From contig NZ_BMQW01000011.1 of NCBI RefSeq assembly GCF_014648315.1, positions 1 through 64,000 on the forward strand: a stretch of 64,000 bases of DNA, written 5' to 3'. This stretch comes from Shewanella ulleungensis (lineage in GTDB: Bacteria > Pseudomonadota > Gammaproteobacteria > Enterobacterales > Shewanellaceae). A model generated the notes under the pieces. It had not been told where the DNA came from and searched no databases. It saw only the letters and a list, made by a program, of their open reading frames with translations. Of the stretch, positions 55,776 through 64,000 are shown one piece after another. Numbering within the stretch: the first letter of the stretch is position 1; each line of letters begins with the position of its first letter. A program made the translations under genes and the position numbers.

Positions 55776-56594
55776 ATGGAATTAGTATCGATGCCGGGTC
55801 ATAAGGCCAAAGGCAAAGTATGGTTAGTTGGCGCAGGTCCTGGTGACGTTGAACTGCTAACCCTAAAAGCCTATCGCATTCTGAAAAACGCAGATGCAGT
55901 ATTATATGATGCATTAGTGAGCCAGGATATTTTAGATCTTATTCCAAATAGCGCTGAAAAAATTGCCGTAGGCAAACGCGCTGGCAAACACAGTGCCGCT
56001 CAAGATGAAATTAATCAGCTATTAGTGACTAAAGCGTACACCCGTAAAAACGTAGTACGTCTAAAAGGTGGCGACCCCTTTATTTTTGGTCGTGGTGGTG
56101 AAGAGTTACAAACATTAGTGGCATCAGGCATTGCCTTTGAGGTGGTTCCGGGGATTACAGCTGCCAGTGGCACGTCTGCTTACGCAGGGATCCCGTTAAC
56201 ACATCGTGATTATGCGCAAGGTGTCACGTTTATTACCGGACATTGCCAGCTAGCCAGTCGCCCAATGGATTGGCAAGGTTACGCCAATCCTAATAACACT
56301 TTAGTGGTTTATATGGGGATTTTAAATGCCAACATTATTAGCGAGGGGCTTATTGGTGCTGGCCGAAACGCTGACACCCCAGTGGCTATCGTGTCAAAAG
56401 CCACTACATCATCGCAACAACGTTTTTTTGGGACATTGGGTGAGTTAGCACAGTTAGCGGCAGACCCAGCGTTGCAGATGCCAGCATTAATGATTATTGG
56501 TGAAGTGGTTGAACTGGCAGACAGCTTACACTGGTTTGAGCCAAACACAGATAAACACACAATCGATTTAGAGGCTGCAGCCAAAGCGCTATAG
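55776..56594 (+). CDS. cobA: uroporphyrinogen-III C-methyltransferase
   Basis: A 272-residue SUMT that converts uroporphyrinogen III to precorrin-2, the first step of siroheme. V-G-A-G-P-G-D-V-E-L-L-T near residue 20 and R-L-K-G-G-D-P-F-I-F-G-R-G-G-E-E near residue 95 are hallmarks, with G-I-T-A-A-S-G near 127. It lacks the CysG N-terminal dehydrogenase/ferrochelatase domain, so those steps must be elsewhere. The ATG at 55776 has GAGG nine bases before it. It lies 4 kb downstream of cysH, near an SLC13 permease. Confidence 0.92.
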   Translation: MELVSMPGHKAKGKVWLVGAGPGDVELLTLKAYRILKNADAVLYDALVSQDILDLIPNSAEKIAVGKRAGKHSAAQDEINQLLVTKAYTRKNVVRLKGGDPFIFGRGGEELQTLVASGIAFEVVPGITAASGTSAYAGIPLTHRDYAQGVTFITGHCQLASRPMDWQGYANPNNTLVVYMGILNANIISEGLIGAGRNADTPVAIVSKATTSSQQRFFGTLGELAQLAADPALQMPALMIIGEVVELADSLHWFEPNTDKHTIDLEAAAKAL

Positions 56595-56784
56595 TCACAA
56601 ATTTAACCCCGCTGTGTAGACAGCATATTAGGTAATGGAGAACGATAGAGGCAGGCCATTTGATTGTTTTTTATCCAAATAAATTGCAATATTTTTATAC
56701 TGGCTGATGTAAATACATGTATTATCTGGCGCGTTAGAATAGGGTGTATTTATACATTTAATATCAGCTTGATTGGGTGTAAAC

Positions 56785-58509
56785 ATGGGCGAAATTTGGT
56801 TGTTATCGGTCATATTGTTAGGGTTAGTTATTGGGCTAATTGCAGGGGTTAGTTCTCCTGTTGCATTATTTTTTTTTGCATCTTTAGCATGTTATTTATT
56901 TGGGTTAGCCGATTTAAACGTTATTTTAAGTAGTTTTATAAACAATGGTTTAATTACTTTAGTTTTGCTAGTTCTTGCTGCAACGGCATTAGAAAAGACT
57001 TCTTTATTAGGTAAGTTAAGTTATGTTATCGGAAGAAGCTCTCTATTCCCAACCTTGGTTAAATTAGGTTTATCAACAGCTTTACTCTCTTCATTCACTA
57101 ATAATACCGCTGTTGTGGCATCTATGATTAGTGTTGTGCGTCGTAATCCCACTCATGCACCTTCTAAGCTATTACTGCCGTTAAATTATGCCGCGATCCT
57201 CGGGGGCACTTTAACGTTAATAGGTACCTCAACTAATTTGATCGTTAACTCTTTTGTGGAAAATGCAGGTCTTAAACCACTGGGATTTTTTGAGTTTTCG
57301 CAAGTGGGTGTGTTGGTTGTTGTCGGCGGCTTAACCTTACTGACCATTCTCGCTAACTTTTTACCTGACCGACGTGAAGAAACTGAAGATGAAGCATTGC
57401 CCTATTTACTTGAGGCTCATGTTGCTAAGACCTCAACTTTGGTGGGTAATAGTGTTATTCATAACCGTTTACGTGCACTAAAAAAACTCTACTTAGTTGA
57501 ATTAGAGCGAAGCGGCATTCGTATTTGCCCTGTGCCACCACAAATGGTGTTGCAAGCAGATGACGTGTTGCGGTTCAGTGGCGCAGTTGAATCAGTTGAA
57601 TTATTGCATCAATTTGATGGTTTAGAGTGGTTCGGCAAACAACATGCTAAAGGTCAAAATTTGGTGGAAGCTGTGTTAGCGCCATCATCGAGTTTAGTGG
57701 GTACCACCTTAAAAGATTCACGATTTCGTGAGGTGTTTGACGCTGCGGTAATGGCTATTCGCCGTGGGCACACACCTTTGAACGGTGGGTTGGGTGATAT
57801 CGTTTTACAGCCAGGGGACATATTGTTATTAACCCCTGGCAACCGTTTTTTTAAATACCCTAATTTAACTACAGATTTTGCCGCCATTAGCGGTTTAGAC
57901 CTCAGCGTTCGATTGGATGAAAAACGCGGTAATTGGGTGTTAGCAGGATTTGCCTTAACCATCTTAGCGAGCATCTTTGAAGTATTACCATTAGCCAAAG
58001 GGTTAGTGCTATTACTGCTAAGCTATGTGGTAATTGGCGCGGTGACATTAACGGAACTCAAGCGTCGATTTCCGCTAGAGTTAGTGGTTATCGTCGGCAG
58101 TGCTCTGGGATTAGCCAACTTAATGGTGACGACTGGCTTAGCAGATCAAATGGCCCAAGGCTTATTAAGTGTGTTTAGTGGTTATGGTGTGTTTGCTGCA
58201 TTTGTTGGCGTATACTTTATCACTTTAATCGTCACAGAGCTGATAACCAACAATGCTGCCGCGGCGTTAGCATTCCCGGTCGCTTATGCTATAGCCATTA
58301 GCTTTGGCGTAGATCCTCGCCCATTTATTATGGCTGTGGTGTTCGGTGCAAGCGCGAGCTTTATTTCTCCTTACGGTTATCAAACTAACCTAATGGTATA
58401 CAACGCGGGCAACTATAAGCTAAGCGATTTTGTGCGTTTAGGTCTGCCATTGTCTATTGTGTATTCCGCAATAGTATTGCTAGCGATACCATATTTTTTC
58501 CCATTTTAA
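56785..58509 (+). CDS. SLC13-family permease with RCK_C domains, possible sulfate transporter
   Basis: A 574-residue transporter of the DASS/SLC13 type. About 11 membrane helices lie in two blocks (about 5-190 and 390-574), separated by two TrkA-C (RCK_C) domains at about 205-370. The repeated S/T-N-T-A motifs are visible as F-T-N-N-T-A and I-T-N-N-A-A, the substrate-binding sites of each half. Relatives with this layout import sulfate or other divalent anions. Its position 190 bases after cobA, in a sulfur-assimilation neighbourhood, makes sulfate plausible. A terminator follows. Confidence 0.85.
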   Translation: MGEIWLLSVILLGLVIGLIAGVSSPVALFFFASLACYLFGLADLNVILSSFINNGLITLVLLVLAATALEKTSLLGKLSYVIGRSSLFPTLVKLGLSTALLSSFTNNTAVVASMISVVRRNPTHAPSKLLLPLNYAAILGGTLTLIGTSTNLIVNSFVENAGLKPLGFFEFSQVGVLVVVGGLTLLTILANFLPDRREETEDEALPYLLEAHVAKTSTLVGNSVIHNRLRALKKLYLVELERSGIRICPVPPQMVLQADDVLRFSGAVESVELLHQFDGLEWFGKQHAKGQNLVEAVLAPSSSLVGTTLKDSRFREVFDAAVMAIRRGHTPLNGGLGDIVLQPGDILLLTPGNRFFKYPNLTTDFAAISGLDLSVRLDEKRGNWVLAGFALTILASIFEVLPLAKGLVLLLLSYVVIGAVTLTELKRRFPLELVVIVGSALGLANLMVTTGLADQMAQGLLSVFSGYGVFAAFVGVYFITLIVTELITNNAAAALAFPVAYAIAISFGVDPRPFIMAVVFGASASFISPYGYQTNLMVYNAGNYKLSDFVRLGLPLSIVYSAIVLLAIPYFFPF

Positions 58510-58521
58510 GAACGTTGCAAT

Positions 58522-58564
58522 ATAGACTAGAGGCTGGATATTGAATTTTCGGCCTCTAGTCTAT
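58522..58564. terminator. bidirectional terminator between SLC13 and M19 genes
   Basis: ATAGACTAGAGGC and GCCTCTAGTCTAT form a perfect 13-bp stem with a 17-base loop, between convergent genes. Confidence 0.75.
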
Positions 58565-59746
58565 TTACACTAATACTTTCTTTAACACTCTTTGCCAGTT
58601 TCCGCCCATAAAACGATCGCGATCTGATGATTTAAAACGGGCTTTTTTGAGCGCGTCATCAATGCGGCTCATGCGATCGATATGATTAAACTCTGGGATC
58701 ACTACGTGTTTAGGCTCTACGTCAAACCCTAATACGTTTTTACTTTGCAGGCTGTGCCACCAGTCAAGGTACTCTTTTACGCCTTCGCTGTTATTGTTAT
58801 TTAATGCTATAAGGTTTTCTTGGCCCCGAAGTGGGAAATCATTGGCGATGGCTACACAATCGACACCACCGACTTTAGCGATATATTCAAGCTGATCGAT
58901 GTAATCTTCTATGGTTGGAGTGGGGTTGTTTGTTAGCCAAAAGCTCATCATAAACACTCCAAATACACCGCCGCTGTCGCCTATTGCACGGATTACCTCA
59001 TCTGACGAGCAGCGTGCATGATTGACAAAGTGTCTGGCTGCGCCATGACTCAGCACAATGGGCGATTGGCTGGCTTTGGCTGTATCAAGTGCGGTTTGTT
59101 CGCTTGAGTGACTGACATCAATAAGAATGTTTCTTTGGTTAAGTTCTGCAATCAGTTCACGGCCCGCGTCGGTAAGTGGCTTATTAAGGCCCTGGTTACC
59201 ATTATTATCTAATGCACCACCCGCAAAACGATTGCCGTAGTGATGAGTCAGTTGTAATACTCGTAGCCCGTGTTGATGCAGTGAGTCTAGTTGTGGCCAA
59301 ATTGGAAGATTGCCGTTTACTGAGATGCCATCGGCTTCGACACAATCAGCACCTTGGATTTGAAAGTACACAGCGGTGCGTTGTTGCGAGCGAGCTTTTT
59401 CGATATCTGTGCCCGTGAGGCCTTGCAAGTATACGTCAGGGTTAGCATTAACCGAGTTTACTGCTTGTTTAATGCTGTTAATACATGCTTGATAAGTGCG
59501 TTTATAGTTTTTGGTACCATCGCTTTGCTCTATGGTTTCAATTGCCGAAACGTCAGCGATAAAAGCATCGAGTTTTGAGGCTTTAACATCATTGATGTCA
59601 TTGGGTAAAAAGGACAACCCGTCAACATACAGACGGTGAGATTGGGCTCCCCAAGCTGGAAGCGTACAAAGTGGACTTAATAATGTGGCTGCTCCAAGGC
59701 CTTTTAAGATGTGGCGGCGTGTTGGGTTGCAGACTTTTAGGGTCAT
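58565..59746 (-). CDS. Tat-exported M19 dipeptidase-like protein with altered metal site
   Basis: A 393-residue protein whose N-terminus, T-R-R-H-I-L-K-G followed by a hydrophobic stretch to W-G-A, is a twin-arginine signal. The body follows the renal dipeptidase (M19) family: L-R-V-L-Q-L-T-H-H-Y-G-N-R near residue 160, D-V-S-H-S-S near 210, L-S-H-G-A-A-R near 230 and A-I-A-N-D-F-P near 305. The usual N-terminal H-x-D (as in D-G-H-N-D) is missing: the sequence reads D-G-L-S-F-L-P-N-D. The bridging glutamate position reads F-Q-I-Q-G-A-D. It may bind metals differently or act on another substrate. Confidence 0.8.
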   Translation of the reverse strand: MTLKVCNPTRRHILKGLGAATLLSPLCTLPAWGAQSHRLYVDGLSFLPNDINDVKASKLDAFIADVSAIETIEQSDGTKNYKRTYQACINSIKQAVNSVNANPDVYLQGLTGTDIEKARSQQRTAVYFQIQGADCVEADGISVNGNLPIWPQLDSLHQHGLRVLQLTHHYGNRFAGGALDNNGNQGLNKPLTDAGRELIAELNQRNILIDVSHSSEQTALDTAKASQSPIVLSHGAARHFVNHARCSSDEVIRAIGDSGGVFGVFMMSFWLTNNPTPTIEDYIDQLEYIAKVGGVDCVAIANDFPLRGQENLIALNNNNSEGVKEYLDWWHSLQSKNVLGFDVEPKHVVIPEFNHIDRMSRIDDALKKARFKSSDRDRFMGGNWQRVLKKVLV

Positions 59747-59785
59747 TATTATTCCTTAGTTGAGGCCTATATTGGTGGCACTTTT

Positions 59786-60247
59786 TTAGGTGACACTCTC
59801 TTTGGCGTAACGTTTTATTGCTTCGGCTAATGCATTGAGTCCGTTGGTTCTTGAAGGACTTAGCTGGCCACTGAGGCCTAAGCGATCAAAATAAGTAGCT
59901 ACTTCGAATTGGCTTATTTGTGCAGTGGTTTTCCCTTGAGTTGCCACGAGTAAAATGGCGATTAATCCTTTAACAATCCGCGCATCGCTGTCTGCGATAT
60001 AAAAATGTTGGTCGTTTTTTTGATGATGATATAACCAGGCTTGGCTTTCACAGCCTTTAACTTGAGCATCAGCTTGCTTGAACTCATCAGCTAATGTGGG
60101 TAATTGTTTACCGAGCAGCATGATGTGACGATATTTGTCTTGCCAGCTTTTAGCTTGCTCTATCTGGGTAACTGCTGTTGTTAGCTCTGCAGGTAGCGAG
60201 ATAAATAACAGACTGTCTGGTGTGTTAGTTGCACTAATTTGGGTCAT
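59786..60247 (-). CDS. csdE: SufE/CsdE-family sulfur acceptor
   Basis: A 153-residue protein that takes persulfide sulfur from the cysteine desulfurase on the conserved cysteine in V-K-G-C-E-S-Q-A-W-L near residue 64. S-W-Q-D-K-Y-R and L-G-K-Q-L-P near 30-50 are typical. It lies directly downstream of a CsdA/SufS-type gene on the same strand, so the pair functions together. ATG 60247 fits the length of CsdE; a TTG at 60283 would start three bases past the csdA stop and add 12 residues. No suf iron-sulfur scaffold genes are adjacent, favouring the Csd rather than the Suf label. Confidence 0.85.
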   Translation of the reverse strand: MTQISATNTPDSLLFISLPAELTTAVTQIEQAKSWQDKYRHIMLLGKQLPTLADEFKQADAQVKGCESQAWLYHHQKNDQHFYIADSDARIVKGLIAILLVATQGKTTAQISQFEVATYFDRLGLSGQLSPSRTNGLNALAEAIKRYAKESVT

Positions 60248-60284
60248 TAACTGTGTTGTCTCATAAAGCGAGTAGGTTGCCAAG

Positions 60285-61544
60285 TTATAACAGTAACTCT
60301 TTTACCGTATTTAACGCATGAATAAATTGATCAATATCTTGCTTATTAGTGTAGATACCAATTGAAGCGCGGCAGCAGCCTGCTAAATTAAGTTCACTCA
60401 TCAGCGGCATTGCGCAGTGATGACCGCAGCGCACCGCTACAGCTTGTTGATCTAATAATATGCCAACATCTTGGTGGTGCTCATCTGCGACATTAAATGC
60501 CACAGAGCCAATATTGTTCTGCTGTGGGCTATCTGCAATTCCATATAGAGTTATATCTCCCACGCTAAGCAATTGCTGTTGTAAATAACCCATTAACTGC
60601 TGCTCGTGTATTGCTATGTCTTGGCGTGGTAAGCCCTGTAAAAATGTAATTGCGGCGCCCAAACCTATTACTTCAGCAATCGCTGGCGTACCTGCCTCAA
60701 GCCTGTTTGGCAGCTCACCATATTCAGTACGATCAAAGCTAACGGTTTTGATCATCTCGCCGCCAGTGAGCATGGGTGTTAATGCATCTAGTTGCTCAAA
60801 GCGGCCGTATAAAATCCCGACACCTGTTGGACCATACATTTTATGACCAGAAAAGACATAAAAATCACAATCAATGTGTTGTACATTGATATCAAGGTGG
60901 GCAACTGCTTGTGCGCCATCGATTAAGGTTAATGCACCGGCATTTTTAGCTTTAGCTATTAGGTCGTTAATTGGGTTTACTGTGCCTAACGCGTTGGATA
61001 CATGACATAACGCGACGAGTTTAGGCTTGCATGCTAATAGTTGGTCATAGGCGTCAATATCAAGCTGAGCATTAGCTGTAAGCGGTATCGGTTTAATCAC
61101 CGCCCCAGTGCGTTTAGCCAGCTCTTGCCAAGGGACGATGTTGGCATGATGCGCTGCAGTATCAATTAAGATCACATCATTAGCTTTTAGCTGTTCTGTT
61201 AAGCCATATGCCACCATATTGATGGATTCGGTTGTGCCATGAGTAAAAATAATTTCTTGCGGCTTTGATGCATTAATAAAGTGGCCAACTTGCTGGCGAA
61301 CAGCTTCATATTGGCTGGTAGCCCGAGCTGATAATTGGTGTGCTGCACGGTGAACATTGGCATTGTTGAGCTGATAATACTCATTCATTGCATCAATCAC
61401 AGCCTGAGGTTTTTGGCTGGTTGCGGCGGTGTCTAAATAACATAAAGGATGATCGCCTAGAGTCTGTTTGAGTGCCGGGAATTGATCACGAATGGCCTGG
61501 TGATCAAATGGCGCTTGAGACGGAAATGGGGATATCGACTTCAT
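60285..61544 (-). CDS. csdA: cysteine desulfurase, CsdA/SufS class II
   Basis: A PLP enzyme of about 419 residues that removes sulfur from cysteine. V-F-S-G-H-K-M-Y-G-P-T-G-V-G near residue 225 contains the PLP lysine. R-C-G-H-H-C-A-M-P near residue 360 holds the catalytic cysteine of the class II enzymes. A-H-H-A-N-I-V-P-W-Q near 125 is typical. The ATG at 61544 (M-K-S-I-S-P-F) is used; another ATG 11 codons upstream is possible, and neither has a strong ribosome site. It is followed immediately by the SufE-type gene. Confidence 0.88.
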   Translation of the reverse strand: MKSISPFPSQAPFDHQAIRDQFPALKQTLGDHPLCYLDTAATSQKPQAVIDAMNEYYQLNNANVHRAAHQLSARATSQYEAVRQQVGHFINASKPQEIIFTHGTTESINMVAYGLTEQLKANDVILIDTAAHHANIVPWQELAKRTGAVIKPIPLTANAQLDIDAYDQLLACKPKLVALCHVSNALGTVNPINDLIAKAKNAGALTLIDGAQAVAHLDINVQHIDCDFYVFSGHKMYGPTGVGILYGRFEQLDALTPMLTGGEMIKTVSFDRTEYGELPNRLEAGTPAIAEVIGLGAAITFLQGLPRQDIAIHEQQLMGYLQQQLLSVGDITLYGIADSPQQNNIGSVAFNVADEHHQDVGILLDQQAVAVRCGHHCAMPLMSELNLAGCCRASIGIYTNKQDIDQFIHALNTVKELLL

Positions 61545-61669
61545 GAATATGGGGTTCTTTATCAAAATAAAAGGCATAAAGATCTTCAGTGATCTTGATG
61601 CCTAATGCAAGGTTTTGTCGGTAATAAGCTTAATGTTACAAGTTAGTTAATTAACTTAATGTTGCGAGT

Positions 61670-62710
61670 TTACGGGCAAGGAAAACGGTAAAGCGCTGAC
61701 AGCTCGTTAATCCTAGTCATTAACTCAGTCGATAATGTCACTTTATGACTGTCGATATTTTGTTTGAGCTGATGCAGATCAGTTGCGCCAATAATATTCG
61801 CTGCCACAAATTTACGGCTATTAACAAATGCCAAAGCCATTTCTGTAGGGGTTAAGCCAAACTCACGTGCTAGATCGATATAAGCTTGGGTGGCTTGCAA
61901 TGCAACCGGTGTGCTGTTGTAACGAGCAAAACGTTTGTACACCGTTAAGCGCGCTCCTTCTGGCCACTGATCATTTTCATATTTACCCGTTAAGGTACCA
62001 AACGCTAGTGGTGAATAGGCTAGCAATGGCACATTTTCACGATGGCTAATTTCAGACATGGCAATTTCGTAACTGCGGTTAAGCAAGTTATAGGGATTTT
62101 GCACACTCACAATACGTGGTAAATCGTGTTTTTCAGCTAACTTAAGGTATTTCATAAAGCCCCATGGGGTTTCATTCGAAATCCCGATATAGCGGACTTT
62201 ACCTTGCTTTATCACTTCGCCGAGAGCTTCAAGGGTGTCTAAAATAGGCGTGTAATGCTCATCTTCATCGTGCTCATACATCATTTCGCCAAAGAAATTG
62301 GTATTTCGGTCTGGCCAATGCACTTGGTATAAATCGATAGTGTCTATCTGTAAGCGACTTAATGAGTCATCCACAGCTTGATGCACATTACGCCAGTCTA
62401 GGGCCATATTGTCGCGAATATAGTCACCTTTCCCACCTGGTGCGGCAATTTTGCTGGCGATAACGAGCTCGTCACGATTACCTTGCGCTTTTAAGTAACA
62501 ACCTAGAATGCGTTCGGTTTCGCCTTGAGTTTCAGCTTTAGGTGGCACAGGATACATTTCGGCGGTATCAATAAAGTTAACGCCTTGGCCAATGGCATAG
62601 TCAAGTTGAGCGAAAGCTTGTGCTTGGGTATTTTGTTCACCCCAAGTCATAGTCCCGAGGCAAATTTTACTGACCTCGAGCGTAGAATGTCCGATACGTT
62701 GATATTCCAT
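61670..62710 (-). CDS. tas: NADP(H)-dependent aldo-keto reductase, Tas type
   Basis: A 346-residue TIM-barrel reductase. The AKR tetrad is visible as D and Y in F-I-D-T-A-E-M-Y, K in A-S-K-I-A, and H in Y-Q-V-H-W-P. N-F-F-G near residue 110 and the C-terminal I-I-G-A-T are typical of the NADPH-binding Tas/AKR11-like group. E. coli Tas is 346 residues, the same. The physiological substrate is not established. GGAGG lies about 8 bases before the ATG. Confidence 0.9.
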   Translation of the reverse strand: MEYQRIGHSTLEVSKICLGTMTWGEQNTQAQAFAQLDYAIGQGVNFIDTAEMYPVPPKAETQGETERILGCYLKAQGNRDELVIASKIAAPGGKGDYIRDNMALDWRNVHQAVDDSLSRLQIDTIDLYQVHWPDRNTNFFGEMMYEHDEDEHYTPILDTLEALGEVIKQGKVRYIGISNETPWGFMKYLKLAEKHDLPRIVSVQNPYNLLNRSYEIAMSEISHRENVPLLAYSPLAFGTLTGKYENDQWPEGARLTVYKRFARYNSTPVALQATQAYIDLAREFGLTPTEMALAFVNSRKFVAANIIGATDLHQLKQNIDSHKVTLSTELMTRINELSALYRFPCP

Positions 62711-62853
62711 TACCTTCCTCCTATGGAATGTGCTTAATTTGAGGCTACCAAGCTTTTATCTACTTGCAAAGCGCTATCAAACTGTTAGGAGAAGACTGCT
62801 TAAAAAACACTCTATAGCAACGTGTTATTGAGATTAAAGTAATGCGTTTTAAG

Positions 62854-63366
62854 CTATAAACCCATTATCATTGCGATTTCGCAAGCATCGTGACCGGTTT
62901 CACCTAAATGCTGGCAGTGGTTAAATCCTAATTTCTCATAGAGTGCTAAGGCTTCGATTAACACTGCAGTAGTTTCTAAATACATCGATTTATAGCCTTG
63001 TTGTTTGGCGAACTCAATGCACTGTTTAGTGAGTTTTTTGGCCATACCCTGACCGCGAATTGCACGACAAAAATACATTTTTTGCAGTTCACACACGCCG
63101 ATATTCCCCACAAGCGCTGCAACGCCAGCACCGCCAACCACTTTACCTTGGTATTCAATCACCCAATATTGTGAGCCTTGTGCTTGATAAACTTCACTTA
63201 AGCAGTCGAGGGTTTTGTCTGCAACGCTAAAGCCTTTATCTGGGGTTAACCCATATTCTGCCGACACTTCACGAATAACTGCGGCAATGGCGGTATCATC
63301 TTGCGCCGTGAGTGGACGGATTATGGTATCGACTGCGTTGCATGAAGTACTAGTGTGTTGAGTCAT
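62854..63366 (-). CDS. GNAT-family N-acetyltransferase
   Basis: A 170-residue acetyl-CoA-dependent transferase. R-P-L-T-A-Q-D-D-T-A-I begins the fold, and L-Q-K-M-Y-F-C-R-A-I-R-G-Q-G-M-A-K-K-L near residue 105-120 is the acetyl-CoA pyrophosphate-binding motif. Y-L-E-T-T-A and Y-E-K-L-G-F-N near the C-terminus complete it. Substrate unknown. The ATG at 63366 lies inside the 3' end of yjjX (17-base overlap), so the two genes are coupled. Another ATG 5 codons upstream is possible. Confidence 0.87.
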   Translation of the reverse strand: MTQHTSTSCNAVDTIIRPLTAQDDTAIAAVIREVSAEYGLTPDKGFSVADKTLDCLSEVYQAQGSQYWVIEYQGKVVGGAGVAALVGNIGVCELQKMYFCRAIRGQGMAKKLTKQCIEFAKQQGYKSMYLETTAVLIEALALYEKLGFNHCQHLGETGHDACEIAMIMGL

Positions 63367-63922
63367 TAAATAGTTCCGCATTAATAAAGGGAGTCATGGC
63401 CAGTAGCAGGGCCTGAGTATAAATGCTTTCGCGGGTGGCTAAACCTTGTGTGAGTAGGCCTATTGCGCCGCCTTTTTGTTTAATATTCTGGGTGCTAAAC
63501 ATTCGGTCCATCACATGACCCAGTTCTTCGCCAGCGGCTAGAGCATCATATACTGTCAGTGGTAAGGGTAAGTTAGCACTGCGACCAACAGATAAGGTGT
63601 CATTACTGATAATTGCCATATAAGCAAATGTTGCAGGGCCATGATCAAAATGGTCTACACCGCCTTCCATTGCCACATAAAAGTCTGCAGCTTGTGCCTG
63701 TTGTTGACAATATCGAGCGCGATTAATCGCGCCTAGTTTGGTTTCGGCTTCGCTCATCGGCTGTTCTGCCACTAGCGAGGGGGCATGCATACCTTGGCAG
63801 CGCACAGTGCTATTGGGGTAATACTGCGCGATGGCATTTTTGGCGGCATTTATTTTTACCGGATTGGTAGAGCCGACAATAATATTGATGCAATGAAGGT
63901 GATCGTGTTGAGTTGTTGTCAT
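63350..63922 (-). CDS. yjjX: inosine/xanthosine triphosphatase
   Basis: A 190-residue protein of the YjjX family, which removes non-canonical ITP and XTP and so protects nucleic acids. V-G-S-T-N-P-V-K-I-N-A-A near residue 16-27 is the nucleotide loop, and V-A-M-E-G-G-V near residue 83 and G-H-V-M-D-R-M-F near 133 are family hallmarks. The ATG at 63922 is the only upstream start. It overlaps the GNAT gene downstream. Confidence 0.9.
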   Translation of the reverse strand: MTTTQHDHLHCINIIVGSTNPVKINAAKNAIAQYYPNSTVRCQGMHAPSLVAEQPMSEAETKLGAINRARYCQQQAQAADFYVAMEGGVDHFDHGPATFAYMAIISNDTLSVGRSANLPLPLTVYDALAAGEELGHVMDRMFSTQNIKQKGGAIGLLTQGLATRESIYTQALLLAMTPFINAELFNDSTH

Positions 63923-64000
63923 AAGTTGTCGTTATTCAGTATTGAATGTATGGATAGTGATATTCACCACTTTGTGTTGTTTTAGGTGATTTGTTAATTT

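Noticed and set aside
1-64000. CRISPR array, tRNA or rRNA genes, prophage
   Set aside because: No regularly spaced repeats, no tRNA-like cloverleaf or rRNA stretch and no phage structural genes were noticed on reading.

Overview
The window reads as a chromosomal segment of a marine gammaproteobacterium, almost certainly Shewanella or a close relative. The base composition is moderately AT-rich. The gene content fits that group: a complete Na+-translocating NADH:quinone reductase operon, cydDC, a DUF3581 protein, bifunctional hldE, pntAB, a cysJIH sulfite-reduction operon, several c-di-GMP and chemotaxis proteins, and a MITE-like element with TATACCCAATCAAC termini. No rRNA, tRNA, CRISPR array, prophage or intact multi-gene mobile island was seen. 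The genus is inferred from recollection of gene families, not from a search.

Region 1 (1-5.1 kb) is the accessory part. The left edge looks like the end of a gene-cassette array: the 3' end of one small gene, an attC-like site, a tightly packed small secreted protein gene, then a possible truncated attC core interrupted by a REP-associated (RAYT-like, HUH/Y1) transposase gene. An orphan small ORF, an orphan periplasmic sugar-binding-like protein and a secreted M24 aminopeptidase follow. An imperfect 28-bp direct repeat brackets the orphan genes.

Region 2 (5.1-20.4 kb) holds small membrane and Zn-ribbon proteins, a membrane diguanylate cyclase, a PAS-containing chemoreceptor, pirin, and a 266-bp palindromic MITE-like element. 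Two convergent DEAD-box helicases (dbpA, rhlE) come next, then a DUF3626 protein and the cydDC thiol exporter, whose CydC carries an in-frame 15-bp minisatellite.

Region 3 (20.6-34.1 kb) contains nqrABCDEF, a tiny HTH protein, redox enzymes, and lpxL divergent from hldE (lipid A acylation and heptose precursor synthesis). A secreted HEXXH zincin lies 3 bp after hldE. A TetR regulator and the DUF3581 protein follow.

Region 4 (34.3-42.8 kb) is a compact catabolic island. A four-gene operon runs TonB-dependent receptor, hyuA-like, hyuB-like, MFS transporter. Beside it an Lrp/AsnC regulator is divergent from a cytosolic cyclophilin. It looks like an uptake and hydrolysis system for a cyclic amide, hydantoin or oxoproline-type compound and is the best candidate here for an uncharacterised pathway.

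Region 5 (43-64 kb) has a PAS-GGDEF cyclase, pntAB and cysJIH. After a 770-bp non-coding stretch with strong hairpins come a large secreted protein, pldA, cobA and an SLC13 permease. An atypical Tat-exported M19 dipeptidase, csdA/csdE, tas, a GNAT enzyme and yjjX complete the window. The cysJ and cobA upstream regions share a ~35-bp motif at nearly the same distance from the start codon, suggesting co-regulation of sulfite reductase and its siroheme cofactor.
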